DNA of 64,000 nucleotides from Burkholderia diffusa (GCF_001718315.1 NZ_CP013362.1:2232001-2296000), one strand, 5' to 3'; positions 18,636 to 27,098 are shown, counted from the first letter of the stretch. The notes: generated by a model from the sequence alone, not told the origin. Made by a program: numbers and translations.

Positions 18636-19706
18636 TCAGAACAGGTGGCGCAGGCCGGCCGCGATACCCGTCTGGTTGCCGCGTCCGGGCATTTCGGTGA
18701 ACGCGCCGCCGGTCACCCGGTTGTAGTCGACCGTCGCGTAGACCTGCGTGGCCTTCGACAGAGCGTACTCGGCCTCGAGCACGCCCGTATAGCGCTTCCC
18801 GCCGTTGCCCGCGAGGCCGTTGACGTTGCGGATGTCGTCGTAATACGCGACGCCCGTCACCGATACCGCCGGCGTGACCTGCACGTTCGCGCCGGTATAG
18901 AAGATCGCGTCGCGGCGCGGATTGTCGGCGAACGAACCGTAGGCTACGTCGCGGCCCGGCGCGTTCAGCAGCTGCCGGTCGAGCATGCCCGTGCGGTCGA
19001 TGCCGCCGAGATAGCCGGCGTACAGCGTCGCCGCGCCGAATGCGTAACGCGCGCCCGCGCCCCATGCCTGCTGCGCGCGGCTCGTCAGGTCGCGCACCTG
19101 CTGGTAGGTCGCGCCGACCATCAGGCCGCCGCGCGTGTACGACACGCGCGTGCCCCAGTACGCATTCGCGCCGAAGCTGCCCGCGACACCGCCGAACCCG
19201 TAGCTCGCGCCGACGTTCAGCCCGCCGAACGTGCCGTCGTAGCTGACCACGTTGCTCGCGCGGCCCTGCGTGAGAAAGTACGGCCACATGTTGGCCGTGT
19301 AGTTGCCGACCGTCAGCGGGTCGAGATCGCCGAACAGGTTGAACGCCTCGGTTGCCTGTCGGCCGAGCTTCACGGTGCCCCAGTCGCTCGCGAGGCCGAC
19401 GTACGCGTAGCGGCCGAACAGCGCGCCGTCGATCTGCCCGTTCTGCGGCTCGAAGCCGCTCTCGAGCCGGAAGATCGCCTTCAGCCCGCCGCCAAGCGCT
19501 TCGCTGCCCTTCAGGCCCCAGCGGCTGTTGGTGATCGCGCCGTTGGTCATCTGCACGCTCGCGTCGTTCGATGCGTTCGCATGCGTCGTGTAGCGAATGC
19601 TCTGGTCGACGATGCCGTACAGCGTCACGCTGCTCTGCGCCATCGCGCCGCTCGCGGCTAGCAGACCCATCATCGTTGGTACTGCGAATCGAGTGATATG
19701 CGTCAT
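18636..19706 (-). CDS. Outer membrane porin (Burkholderia OmpC-like)
   Basis: This 356-residue Gram-negative porin has a signal peptide ending near AMAQ-SSVTLYG, the usual opening SSVTLYGIVDQSI and the loop region VGLASDWGTVKLGRQ. It ends in the aromatic GLRHLF required for outer membrane assembly. The ATG at 19706 was preferred over 19718 because GGAG lies six bases upstream. It is a general diffusion channel, placed here between RidA and the amino acid permease, suggesting it serves the same uptake route. Confidence 0.93.
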   Translation of the reverse strand: MTHITRFAVPTMMGLLAASGAMAQSSVTLYGIVDQSIRYTTHANASNDASVQMTNGAITNSRWGLKGSEALGGGLKAIFRLESGFEPQNGQIDGALFGRYAYVGLASDWGTVKLGRQATEAFNLFGDLDPLTVGNYTANMWPYFLTQGRASNVVSYDGTFGGLNVGASYGFGGVAGSFGANAYWGTRVSYTRGGLMVGATYQQVRDLTSRAQQAWGAGARYAFGAATLYAGYLGGIDRTGMLDRQLLNAPGRDVAYGSFADNPRRDAIFYTGANVQVTPAVSVTGVAYYDDIRNVNGLAGNGGKRYTGVLEAEYALSKATQVYATVDYNRVTGGAFTEMPGRGNQTGIAAGLRHLF

Positions 19707-19786
19707 CTTCGTCTCCATCCTTGTCTGAATTGTTGGTGCTTGTCGGTAATCGCGGGTGATGCAATCGTCGCGAAGTCGCGTGCCGG

Positions 19787-20173
19787 CTAGCCGCGTGCCG
19801 CCGGCAACGCGACGTACGCGACGAGTTCGACGCGCATATCCGGGTGCGCGAAGCCCTGCACGCCCACGCATGTGCGGTTCGGGTACGGCTCGCGGAAGTG
19901 GCGCCGATACTCGGCGTCGAATTCGGGCATCGCCTTCACGTCGGACAGGTAGACGAGCACCTGCGCGACGTCGTCCATCGCCGCGCCGGCCGCCGCGACC
20001 GCCTTCGCGAGATTGCCGAGCGTGATGCGCGCCTGCTCGGCCATCGTGTCGCCGGCGATCGCGCCGGACGCATCGACCGGCCCGTGGCCGGTAAACATCA
20101 GCCCGCCCGCGCGCGTCGCCCACGAGAACGGCTGCGCAAGCTGCGGCAAGTCGACGGGGATCGTATCTGCCAT
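19787..20173 (-). CDS. RidA family enamine/imine deaminase
   Basis: This 128-residue member of the Rid/YjgF family hydrolyses reactive enamine and imine intermediates made by PLP enzymes. The family arginine is present in the segment PYPNRTCVGVQ (about residues 97-107), which binds the substrate carboxylate. The gene starts 30 bp after the aminotransferase stop codon, and this pairing with a PLP-dependent enzyme supports the role. It is probably trimeric and cytosolic, as is usual for the family. Confidence 0.9.
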   Translation of the reverse strand: MADTIPVDLPQLAQPFSWATRAGGLMFTGHGPVDASGAIAGDTMAEQARITLGNLAKAVAAAGAAMDDVAQVLVYLSDVKAMPEFDAEYRRHFREPYPNRTCVGVQGFAHPDMRVELVAYVALPAARG

Positions 20174-20203
20174 CGTGTGCTCCTTCGGTTCGGGATCGGC
20201 CGC

Positions 20204-21418
20204 TCAGGCGGCCTGGCGCGACTTGGCGCCGAGCACGTCGGCGATCGCGTTCGCGACATGATCGACGTTCGCGTCGTTCAGGCCCGCGATGCACATGCGG
20301 CCCGAGCGCAGCAGGTAGACGCCGTGCGACGCGCGCAGCCGGTCCACGTCGGTCGCGGCGATGCCGGTGTAGCTGAACATGCCGCGCTGCGTGACGAGCG
20401 CGTCGAACGCGGGCGCAGGCAGGCGCGCGTCGAGCCGCGCCTTCAGCGCGCCGCGCATGCGCTTGATGCGCGTGCGCACCTCGGCCACCTCGTCTTCCCA
20501 GCACGCACGCAGGACGTCGTCGTTCAGCACGGCCGACACGAGCTGCGCGCCGAACAGCGGCGGGCTCGAATACGTGCGGCGCACGCCGGCCTGCAACTGG
20601 CTCAGCACCGTCGCCGCTTCGCCCGCGCTCGCGCAGACGATCGACAGGCCGCCGACGCGCTCGCCATACAGCGAGAAGTTCTTCGAGAACGAGTTGCTGA
20701 CGATCGCCGGCAGTCCCGCTTCGACGATCGCGCGCACGGCCCATGCGTCGTCTTCGAGGCCGTCGCCGAAACCCTGGTACGCCATGTCGACGAACGGAAT
20801 CAGCCCGCGACGCGCAAGCACGTCGATCACCGCGCGCCATGCGTCGCGGCCGAGGTCGAGGCCCGTCGGGTTGTGGCAGCACGGTTGCAGCAGCACGACG
20901 CTGCGTGCAGGCAGCGCGTCGAGCGCCGCGAGCATCGCGTCGACGCGCAGGTCGTTGCGCGCTTCGTCGTAGTACGGATACGTGTGCACGTCGAGGCCGG
21001 CCGCCGCGAAGATCACGCGATGGTTGTCCCATGTCGGATCGCTGATCCAGATCGCGCTGTCGGGGAAATAGCGCTTCACGAACTCCGCGCCGAGCCGCAG
21101 CGCGCCCGAGCCGCCGAGCGTCTGCAGCGTCGCGATCCGCCCTTGCGCGAGCGCCGCGCAGTCGGCGCCGAACACGAGGCGCTGCACGCCCTGCCGATAC
21201 GCGGCGAGCCCCTCCATCGGCAGATACGTATGCGGCGCGCCGGCTTCGCGCATGCGCTCGGCCGCGAGACGCGTGCTCTCCAGCACGGGGATGCGGCCCG
21301 CGTCGTCGTAGTAGAGCCCGATGCTGAGGTTGACCTTGCGCGGATGGGCATCCTGCTGGAACGCCTGGAACAGCGACAGGATCGGGTCGCCCGAATAGGC
21401 GGGAATGTGCTCGTACAT
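20204..21418 (-). CDS. Aromatic-type amino acid aminotransferase (class I, TyrB/AspC-like)
   Basis: This PLP-dependent transaminase of 404 residues belongs to the AspC/TyrB subgroup. It begins MYEHIPAYSGDPILSLFQAF, has QPCCHNPTGLD and the PLP lysine in SNSFSKNFSLYGER. The start at MYEH fits the family; the frame continues upstream to 21505 but the extra residues are not conserved. No clear ribosome site precedes the chosen ATG. It is divergent from an Lrp/AsnC gene that likely controls it, and RidA follows. Substrates are probably aromatic amino acids or aspartate with 2-oxoglutarate. Confidence 0.9.
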   Translation of the reverse strand: MYEHIPAYSGDPILSLFQAFQQDAHPRKVNLSIGLYYDDAGRIPVLESTRLAAERMREAGAPHTYLPMEGLAAYRQGVQRLVFGADCAALAQGRIATLQTLGGSGALRLGAEFVKRYFPDSAIWISDPTWDNHRVIFAAAGLDVHTYPYYDEARNDLRVDAMLAALDALPARSVVLLQPCCHNPTGLDLGRDAWRAVIDVLARRGLIPFVDMAYQGFGDGLEDDAWAVRAIVEAGLPAIVSNSFSKNFSLYGERVGGLSIVCASAGEAATVLSQLQAGVRRTYSSPPLFGAQLVSAVLNDDVLRACWEDEVAEVRTRIKRMRGALKARLDARLPAPAFDALVTQRGMFSYTGIAATDVDRLRASHGVYLLRSGRMCIAGLNDANVDHVANAIADVLGAKSRQAA

Positions 21419-21609
21419 GGCGGTATGGCGGTAGAAGTTGAAGGCGGCGAGACGGCCGGCGGCGTGACAGCGCATCGGGCCGTGCGGTCGAGGCATGGGG
21501 CGCATGTTATCGAGGACGAAATAGAATGAGCTTCACTTTTCGATGACGAATCGCGCCATTTGCAGTAGAGTCTGCGACTGTCATCTCAAAAATTACGGGA
21601 TTCTGCGAA

Positions 21610-22092
21610 ATGAATCTGGATCGAACCGACATGCGGATCCTCCGGCATCTCGAGCGGGACGGACGCATCAGCAATCAGGACCTCGCGAACGCGGTCGCGC
21701 TGTCGCCGTCCGCGTGCCTGCGGCGCGTGAAGCTGCTGGAGGAACGCGGCGCCATTTCGGGCTACCGCTGCACGATCGAGCCGAAGAAGGTCGGCGTCGC
21801 ATTCGAGGCGCTCGTGCATGTGTCGATGCGGCCGGACGTGCCCGAATGGCACGACCGTTTCGTGGAGGCGATCCAGCAGTGGCCGGAAGTCATCGCCGCG
21901 CAGATCGTGACGGGCGGCTCGAACTACGTGCTGACGGTGCGAGCGCGCGACCTGGACCACTACTCCGACTTCGTGATCAACCGCCTGCACCGCGCGACGG
22001 GCGTGATGTCGATCAATTCGAGCATCGTGCTCGCGACGCTCAAGCGCGACGGCTCGATCCTCGATCTCGTCGAGCCGTCGACGGCCAGCTGA
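21610..22092 (+). CDS. Lrp/AsnC family transcriptional regulator
   Basis: This 160-residue regulator has an N-terminal HTH (DMRILRHLERDGRISNQDLA, then SPSACLRRVKLLEERGAI) and a C-terminal RAM effector domain (about 70-150) with VTGGSNYVLTVRARDL. Such proteins form octamers and respond to amino acids. It is divergent from the aminotransferase-RidA-porin-permease series and is the natural candidate for its control. The tRNA-Val gene follows on the same strand. Confidence 0.92.
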   Translation: MNLDRTDMRILRHLERDGRISNQDLANAVALSPSACLRRVKLLEERGAISGYRCTIEPKKVGVAFEALVHVSMRPDVPEWHDRFVEAIQQWPEVIAAQIVTGGSNYVLTVRARDLDHYSDFVINRLHRATGVMSINSSIVLATLKRDGSILDLVEPSTAS

Positions 22093-22134
22093 CGAACTTT
22101 TTGCACCGGCCTGAAAAATATTTGAAGAAAGTGC

Positions 22135-22163
22135 TTTACGAACCCAAAAAGCTCTGACATAAT
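22135..22163 (+). promoter_or_regulatory. Sigma-70-type promoter of tRNA-Val
   Basis: TTTACG (-35) and CATAAT (-10) are separated by exactly 17 bases, with matches of 4/6 and 5/6 to consensus. Initiation would fall near 22170, a few bases before the mature tRNA 5' end at 22176. This is one of the clearest housekeeping promoters in the window. Confidence 0.75.
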
Positions 22164-22175
22164 TTCAGCTTCTTT

Positions 22176-22250
22176 GGGCGGTTAGCTCAGCGGTAGAGCA
22201 CTGCCTTCACACGGCAGGGGTCACTGGTTCGATCCCAGTACCGCCCACCA
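22176..22250 (+). tRNA. tRNA-Val(CAC)
   Basis: A complete 75-nt cloverleaf can be folded by eye. The acceptor stem is GGGCGGT/ACCGCCC, the D stem GCTC/GAGC, and the anticodon stem CTGCC/GGCAG encloses TTCACAC with anticodon CAC (codon GUG). The variable loop has five bases, the T stem is ACTGG/CCAGT with TTCGATC, and CCA is encoded. Its 3' end is the attachment site of the island that follows, and the tRNA remains intact. Confidence 0.96.
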
Positions 22251-22256
22251 AAGAAT
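22237..22256 (+). other. Left attachment site (attL) at tRNA 3' end
   Basis: AGTACCGCCCACCAAAGAAT covers the last 14 bases of tRNA-Val plus six bases beyond. It recurs at 30658-30676 with one C missing. The repeats bracket the integrase, AlpA and replication genes, so they are taken as the ends of the integrated element. Confidence 0.8.
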
Positions 22257-22283
22257 ATTCCGGGGTGTTCTCGGAACATCCCG

Positions 22284-22318
22284 AAACCCGCTTAGCTGCA
22301 AGGCTTAGCGGGTTTTTT
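22284..22318 (+). terminator. Terminator inside the island, replacing that of tRNA-Val
   Basis: AACCCGCT pairs with AGCGGGTT, with an inner three-pair extension after one T-T mismatch, and a run of six T follows from 22313. It lies 34 bases after the tRNA and inside the element. The presumed original terminator is now 8.4 kb away at 30679. Confidence 0.8.
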
Positions 22319-22355
22319 CATTCCCGGGAATTCCGGAAAACGCCAACGGCAGCCG

Positions 22356-22384
22356 GGGGTATGTAGGGGTATTTTTAGGGGTAC
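22356..22384 (+). repeat. GGGGTA repeats, left end (candidate integrase arm sites)
   Basis: GGGGTA occurs three times at 22356, 22366 and 22378, spaced 10 and 12 bases, about one helical turn apart. The block lies between the attachment site and the integrase start. Related copies near the right end (30576 and 30588) suggest arm-type sites for the integrase N-terminal domain or sites for the AlpA-like factor. Confidence 0.55.
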
Positions 22385-22423
22385 GCGCCGCGAAATGCTG
22401 CGCGTCCGCTCGGAGATACCCCC

Positions 22424-23668
22424 ATGCCGCTCACCGACATCGCAATCAAGAACGCAAGGGCCGGCGACAAGCCGCAGAAGCTGTTTGACGGCGGCGGTCT
22501 GTTCCTACTCGTCACGCCGGCAGGACAGCGCTACTGGCGGTTCAAGTACCGAATCGCCGGTAAGGAAAAGTTGCTCGCGTTCGGCGTCTATCCGGACGTA
22601 TCGCTACAAGCGGCGCGCAAGAAGCGCGATGACGCCCGCGAGAAGCTGGCGGCCGGTATCGATCCCGGCGAAGCGAAGAAGGCGGACAAGCGCGCCGCCC
22701 GCCTCGCCGCCGCGACGAGCTTCGAAGCCGTTACGCGCGAATGGTTCAACAAGCATTCGCCCGGATGGGCAACAAGCCATTCGAGCAAGATCATCGCCCG
22801 CTTCGAAAACGATGTGTTCCCGTGGCTCGGGAAGCGCCCTATCTCCGAAATTCAGCCGGCCGAGGTGTTCGACGTTATCCGCAGGATCGAAGCACGCGGA
22901 ACGCTCGACACGGCCCACCGGGCGAAACAGAACTGCGGCCAAGTATTCCGATATGCCGTCGCAACCGGTCGCGCAACGCGCGACGTAACGGCCGACCTTC
23001 GTGGCGCACTTCCGCCGATCCGACAAAAGCATTTCGCGGCCATCACTGACCCCGGCAAGGTCGGCGAGTTGCTGCGTGCGTTCGACGCCTTCGGCGGTAC
23101 GTTTCCGGTTCACTGCGCGCTCAAGCTCGCGCCGATGCTGTTCCGTCGCCCGGGCGAGTTGCGTGCCGCTGAATGGTCGGAAATCGACTTGGATAACGCG
23201 ACGTGGGAGATTGATGGCACACGCATGAAACGCAACAAGGCGGCCAAGATGGATGGCGGAGCGCATATCGTGCCCCTACCCGATCAGGCCGTCGCCATCC
23301 TGCACGAATTGCACGCGTTGACCGGCGACGGTCGTTACGTATTCCCCGGGGCACGCGACCGGAATCGACCAATGAGCGAGGCAACGATTAACGCCGCGCT
23401 GCGCCGGCTCGGCTACGATACGCGCACCGAAATCACCGGCCACGGCTTCCGAGCGATGGCGCGTACCATCATGGTGGAAGTGCTCGGTGTCGCGGTCGAG
23501 GTCATCGAATCACAACTGTCCCATACCGTGAAAGACCCGCTCGGACGCGCGTACAACCGCACGACCTTCCTTCCTCAGCGTCGCGAAATGATGCAGAAAT
23601 GGGCGGACTATCTCGACCGACTCAAGGCGGGTGCGGAAGTTATCCCGATAAGTGCATCGGCACGGTAA
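22424..23668 (+). CDS. Tyrosine recombinase / integrase (P4-type, DUF4102)
   Basis: The 414-residue integrase catalyses excision and integration at tRNA-Val. The N-terminal arm-binding domain starts MPLTDIAIKNARAGDKPQKL, typical of DUF4102. In the catalytic domain Arg about 242 (FRRPGELR), His340 and Arg343 (HGFR), His367 (LSHTV) and the nucleophile Tyr377 (GRAYNR) are all present, so the enzyme should be active. It points inward from the tRNA, as is usual for tRNA-targeting islands. Three GGGGTA repeats precede it. Confidence 0.95.
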   Translation: MPLTDIAIKNARAGDKPQKLFDGGGLFLLVTPAGQRYWRFKYRIAGKEKLLAFGVYPDVSLQAARKKRDDAREKLAAGIDPGEAKKADKRAARLAAATSFEAVTREWFNKHSPGWATSHSSKIIARFENDVFPWLGKRPISEIQPAEVFDVIRRIEARGTLDTAHRAKQNCGQVFRYAVATGRATRDVTADLRGALPPIRQKHFAAITDPGKVGELLRAFDAFGGTFPVHCALKLAPMLFRRPGELRAAEWSEIDLDNATWEIDGTRMKRNKAAKMDGGAHIVPLPDQAVAILHELHALTGDGRYVFPGARDRNRPMSEATINAALRRLGYDTRTEITGHGFRAMARTIMVEVLGVAVEVIESQLSHTVKDPLGRAYNRTTFLPQRREMMQKWADYLDRLKAGAEVIPISASAR

Positions 23669-23735
23669 GCGGTCGGTTTCCACTACTCACCTACGTCCAA
23701 GCGAAGGTGCCGTCGATTCGGTCGAACTCTCGTCG

Positions 23736-24173
23736 CTATGCATCCGCATAGGTAAGCGGCGGCACACCTATCAAACGGAACGGAGGCAGCTCAACGCCCT
23801 TACCCGTGTTCGGTTGAACATCGTCCCGCATCGCGCGCAGCAAGTCGTTCAACCGCCTGTCGTGCGTCGCTCGGCTTCGGTCTGCGTTGCGATAGGTTGT
23901 TTCGTCTTGGTACGCATATAAAGCCGCGAGAACTTCGCCCGATGCGACGAGCGCCAACGCGTTCAGCGCATCGGCATACCGCTCATGGGCAGCCGCCGGG
24001 ATGCTTCTACCCTCGATTACGCCGGAAAGTGCCGCGACGTACTCTCGATAGTGTTCCAACTTCGTTTTGCGCCAGTCCGCGTCATGCTCTCGTTTCCGAG
24101 TCAAATACGACGTTAGGATGACCCCTACAATCGCCAAACAACCCGTAACGACGCCGGTCAGCAAGGCGTTCAT
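23736..24173 (-). CDS. Small membrane-anchored protein of unknown function (island cargo)
   Basis: The 145-residue product is not recognised. It opens with one hydrophobic segment (MNALLTGVVTGCLAIVGVIL, residues 1-20), then a charged stretch RKREHDADWRKTKLEHYREY and an alanine-rich helical body, suggesting an inner membrane anchor with a cytosolic helical domain. It lies between the integrase and the 245-residue cargo gene, convergent with the integrase. This is a typical position for accessory, often phage-defence, genes in satellites, but no defence domain can be named. Confidence 0.6.
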   Translation of the reverse strand: MNALLTGVVTGCLAIVGVILTSYLTRKREHDADWRKTKLEHYREYVAALSGVIEGRSIPAAAHERYADALNALALVASGEVLAALYAYQDETTYRNADRSRATHDRRLNDLLRAMRDDVQPNTGKGVELPPFRLIGVPPLTYADA

Positions 24174-24571
24174 TGCGACTCTCCTTATGCGCCCCCGCGC
24201 GCCTGTCCGAAAGTTTAAGCGACAAACTGCACATTCCAGCGTATCCGCCCGGCCGGCGCACTCGGCGACGACAGATTTAGCACGCCCGTGCTTAATTTCG
24301 CGGCGGTAAAAATTCGCCTTGCGCCACGATCATCGGCGCGGTCGCGCTAGAGATTGGCTACCCCTACCCATCCTCATACGGCCCCATGGACGCACCGCAA
24401 AGCCCTTCAGCACGGCCCGCGCGCATCGGCCAAGGCAAAACGTCGGTGCGCACTCCGACCGCATAAGACGGCCCTCGACCAAGAAGCGACTCCTTGTCGA
24501 CGGTAAAATGCGGCTGAAACGCGACGCGTCTGGGTCATTCGACCTGTTTGGCGCCGCCCAAAGGAACAGGA
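24174..24571. other. Divergent intergenic region between two cargo genes
   Basis: This 398-bp stretch separates the starts of the two cargo genes. It should hold both promoters, but only a -10-like TAAAAT at 24504-24509 (plus) stands out and no matching -35 was found. A 91-codon frame at 24319-24594 overlaps the next gene and has no ribosome site, so it is not called. Confidence 0.4.
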
Positions 24572-25309
24572 ATGGACACGATAAAAGTCGTTGATCTTCT
24601 TAACACGTCGGGGCGAATTCTGGACGGAATGCGAAACCTCATAGTGCGTTCTCGACCGCCAAAGGGCGGCCCCGACCGTATGCGAGTGGCGCTGGTGCTG
24701 ACAATCGCAGAACAATTCGAGGCTGCCTTGCGGCTCGGAAATGCTCATATGAGCACACATGCGGCTACACACGTTCGCTCGATGATCGAAGCGCTAGTTG
24801 TCATGCGAAAGCTAAAGACGAATGCTGGCTACGTAAATCAGTTGCGTTACGACAAACTGCACGGGGAAAAACGTGTCTACGAGGGAATACTTGCCGATCC
24901 GAGCATTCCCGATGAAGCGAAGCTGCCGGTCAAGAATCGACTCGATACTTGTCTGTTGGAGTTCAACTCACTACATGCCGAAAAGTATCGCCCGAAGAAG
25001 ATCAGCCAGGAATTTGGCGATACTGGTCTTTTTCATCTCGTCGGCCCCTACGCGATGCTTTGCGGCTTTTCACATAACGACCTCGCAGTGCTCGCTTTTC
25101 GACATCAGGGCGATAGCAGTATGGTGTACAAGCAGGATGACGATCCCACGTTCGTGCAGTCCGTTTTTTCCACTGGTCTTATAGTGCTTATGGATGCCGC
25201 CCATCAGTTCGGCGAGATCGCGAAATTTCCGGACGATTATTTTGAGCCGATTTTTTCCTCCATGAACAAGGAGTGGCACGGCGTACTCGACAAGACCGTT
25301 GTAAGCTGA
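24572..25309 (+). CDS. Uncharacterised all-helical protein (DUF5677-like?), island cargo
   Basis: The 245-residue protein is soluble and predicted to be mostly helical. The segment from about residue 45 (VALVLTIAEQFEAALRLG, then THVRSMIEALVVMRKL) resembles the DUF5677-type helical family, but that assignment is tentative. The ATG at 24572 was chosen over a TTG at 24548 because AGGAACAGGA precedes it. Codon use is less GC-biased than in the chromosomal flanks. It is the only gene besides the integrase on the plus strand, fitting an independently expressed cargo gene. No catalytic motif was recognised. Confidence 0.65.
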   Translation: MDTIKVVDLLNTSGRILDGMRNLIVRSRPPKGGPDRMRVALVLTIAEQFEAALRLGNAHMSTHAATHVRSMIEALVVMRKLKTNAGYVNQLRYDKLHGEKRVYEGILADPSIPDEAKLPVKNRLDTCLLEFNSLHAEKYRPKKISQEFGDTGLFHLVGPYAMLCGFSHNDLAVLAFRHQGDSSMVYKQDDDPTFVQSVFSTGLIVLMDAAHQFGEIAKFPDDYFEPIFSSMNKEWHGVLDKTVVS

Positions 25310-25566
25310 TGTCGTTCAAGTTGCGCGGGAGGGTGTTAGTGTTAGCGAGCAGCACTGCTGCTTCGAACGTCTTATATCGGTGATACAGCGGACCGGCACC
25401 TATGCTGACTCGGGCGACTCAACCGGGTCGATGAGCGACCTTCATTTCGCCGCAAACTTACGAAGAACATCCGTCGAGAGAGTTTCGCTTCGGTCAATAG
25501 CTTGTGGACGATAAGGCGGCGCACGGGCGCGGCTCAAGCCGTCGATGCACGCCGCCCTGTGTACGG

Positions 25567-26259
25567 CTAGTTCCCGTAGCCTGCGACTTCGGCCAACAGG
25601 TCGCTATACGGTCGCGAAAGACGAGTTTCCCACTTCTGGCGCGGCACGAATTCGAACATCGGCTGAAGTGCCTCATCCACGCACGCGCGTACACGCGATA
25701 CCAGTTCGCCGCTCGAAATCGAGCCGTCGTGGACAAGCGCACGAATGTTTCGTTGAGCTTCGGCGATTTTCTCGCGAGCCGCCTTGATTTGGGGCATGTT
25801 CGTCGTAACGTTGCCGACGCGAGCGCCCAGCCAGTTTTTCTCCGTGAATACGTCGGTCCGAACTGCGGCGCGCAGCAAATCATCGGCGCTCGACAACTCG
25901 TCGAGCGCCTCGCCGACTTCGGGCGGCGCGGTGCGTTCGAGTTCGGTCAAGATGCGCTGCCGCCTCCCCTCGTGCATCTGCGACGTAACAACGTGCCGGG
26001 TACGCGCGTCCACCATCGCGCGTTCGGCGTCGCGGTAAGCCGTTTCGGCCTTGATGAAATCGGCTTCCGTCCGCGTCGCTTCTTTCGCCGAGGCGGAAAG
26101 CTCGCGTTCGGGATTCGGCACCGCCTTCAGTTCGCGCGCCAGTTCGGCGCGACGCGCATCGAGCTTCGCTCGTTGTTTCGCCGCGAGTTCGTCGGCGAGG
26201 CCGGTATCGGAGACGAGCGCTTCGAGGATTTCCATACGCTCGGGCAGGGGTTTTTTCAT
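25567..26259 (-). CDS. Coiled-coil protein of unknown function (island)
   Basis: The 230-residue product is rich in Ala, Arg and Glu, with heptad-like charged helices from about residue 25 to 110 and again near 165-200; it probably forms a coiled coil. The ATG at 26259 is preceded by GGAGAATGTC. It is the last gene of the minus-strand replication series and lies 20 bp after the 61-residue ORF. No family is recognised. It could be a structural, regulatory or phage-interacting protein of the element. Confidence 0.6.
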   Translation of the reverse strand: MKKPLPERMEILEALVSDTGLADELAAKQRAKLDARRAELARELKAVPNPERELSASAKEATRTEADFIKAETAYRDAERAMVDARTRHVVTSQMHEGRRQRILTELERTAPPEVGEALDELSSADDLLRAAVRTDVFTEKNWLGARVGNVTTNMPQIKAAREKIAEAQRNIRALVHDGSISSGELVSRVRACVDEALQPMFEFVPRQKWETRLSRPYSDLLAEVAGYGN

Positions 26260-26279
26260 GACATTCTCCAAAAGGCGCG

Positions 26280-26465
26280 TTAGCGCGGGATTACGACGAT
26301 GTAACCTGCGGGACAAATTTCGACGCGGTACTTCACCGGGCCGGGCTTCACTACTTGGTATGGCGTCCGGCCGCCCGGACCGGGCCAAACGAGCATGCTG
26401 TAACTGCCATGCGCGGCGTCAAAATTCAGCCGCTCCAGAAGCCATTTCTGAACAGACACTTCCAT
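26280..26465 (-). CDS. Small hypothetical protein (61 aa, island)
   Basis: This short frame encodes MEVSVQKWLLERLNFDAAHG followed by a Pro/Gly-rich middle and a hydrophobic end CPAGYIVVIPR. It fits tightly between the SSB-like and coiled-coil genes on the same strand, and an AGGGG element lies about ten bases upstream. The copy of TAGGGGTAC just before it resembles the end repeats of the island. The function is unknown, and the gene call rests mainly on spacing. Confidence 0.5.
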   Translation of the reverse strand: MEVSVQKWLLERLNFDAAHGSYSMLVWPGPGGRTPYQVVKPGPVKYRVEICPAGYIVVIPR

Positions 26466-26524
26466 TATTTCGTACCCCTATTTACTGACGTAAAACACCT
26501 TCACCGTACGGGTTGCCCCGCGCC

Positions 26525-26956
26525 CTAGAAATCGTCCTGCATGTCCGACGTGTCGTCGCTGTAGAACGCCGCCGCCTGCCGTGTGCCAGACATCGCCGGC
26601 CGACCGCTTTCGCGTTCGCTGCTGTCGCCCGCGCCATGCACGGCGGCGCGCTTGCGCCGGACGTGATACGCCGACAGCGCCGCGTGCGCGACCATATCGA
26701 GCGACGGCTTAGCTTCGCCATTGCGGTCGGTCCAAACCTTCGGCGTCAGCGTCCCGGCGAGCGCGACCGAATCGCCGTCATCGAGCGCCAACAAGGCGGC
26801 CTTCGCATCGTCCGCGAACGCGATGATGTTGACGAACAGCGCTTCGCCGTCGCTAGCAGCAGCACGAACCTTCGCCGTCACGAACGAGCGACCGCTCGCG
26901 CCCATGCGCTCTGCCGACTTGCCGTGCAGCTTCCCGCTAACCAAACCATCAATCAT
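26525..26956 (-). CDS. Single-stranded DNA-binding-like protein (OB fold)
   Basis: The 143-residue protein looks like a divergent SSB. It begins MIDGLVSGKLHGK, has the strand pattern SFVTAKVRAA and FVNIIAFADDAK, and the segment LAGTLTPKVWTDRNGEAKPS is typical of SSB strand 4-5. The C-terminus ends in the acidic tip DMQDDF, comparable to the DDDIPF tip that recruits partners in bacterial SSB. It is encoded downstream of the RepA-like ATPase and a repeat cluster, supporting a role in replication of the element. Confidence 0.75.
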   Translation of the reverse strand: MIDGLVSGKLHGKSAERMGASGRSFVTAKVRAAASDGEALFVNIIAFADDAKAALLALDDGDSVALAGTLTPKVWTDRNGEAKPSLDMVAHAALSAYHVRRKRAAVHGAGDSSERESGRPAMSGTRQAAAFYSDDTSDMQDDF

Positions 26957-26995
26957 TTGCGCCTCCTGTTTTTATCAACCGCGCTCGGCACAGCT

Positions 26996-27093
26996 AGGTA
27001 CGCGTGGTACCCCCCTAAAGGGGGGTGTACCTAAACGTACCTATCGGGTTAGGTACCCGACAGGTACGCGTACCTAAACGTACCTTCGCGTAC
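26996..27093. repeat. GTAC-centred iteron cluster, candidate replication origin
   Basis: Within about 100 bp there are nine GTAC-centred units. GTACCTAAACGTACCT occurs twice, identically, at 27027-27042 and 27070-27085, 43 bp apart. AGGTACGCG occurs at 26996 and 27062, and AGGTACGCGTACCT (27062-27075) is a perfect palindrome. A hairpin ACCCCCC-TAAA-GGGGGGT lies at 27009-27026. The cluster fills the gap between the RepA-like and SSB-like genes. It could be the island's origin bound by its RepA or primase, or an operator. Confidence 0.65.
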
Positions 27094-27098
27094 TGCCC

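Noticed and set aside
24319-24594. 91-codon plus-strand frame in the island
   Set aside because: It overlaps the 245-residue gene start, has no ribosome site and encodes a basic, featureless product.
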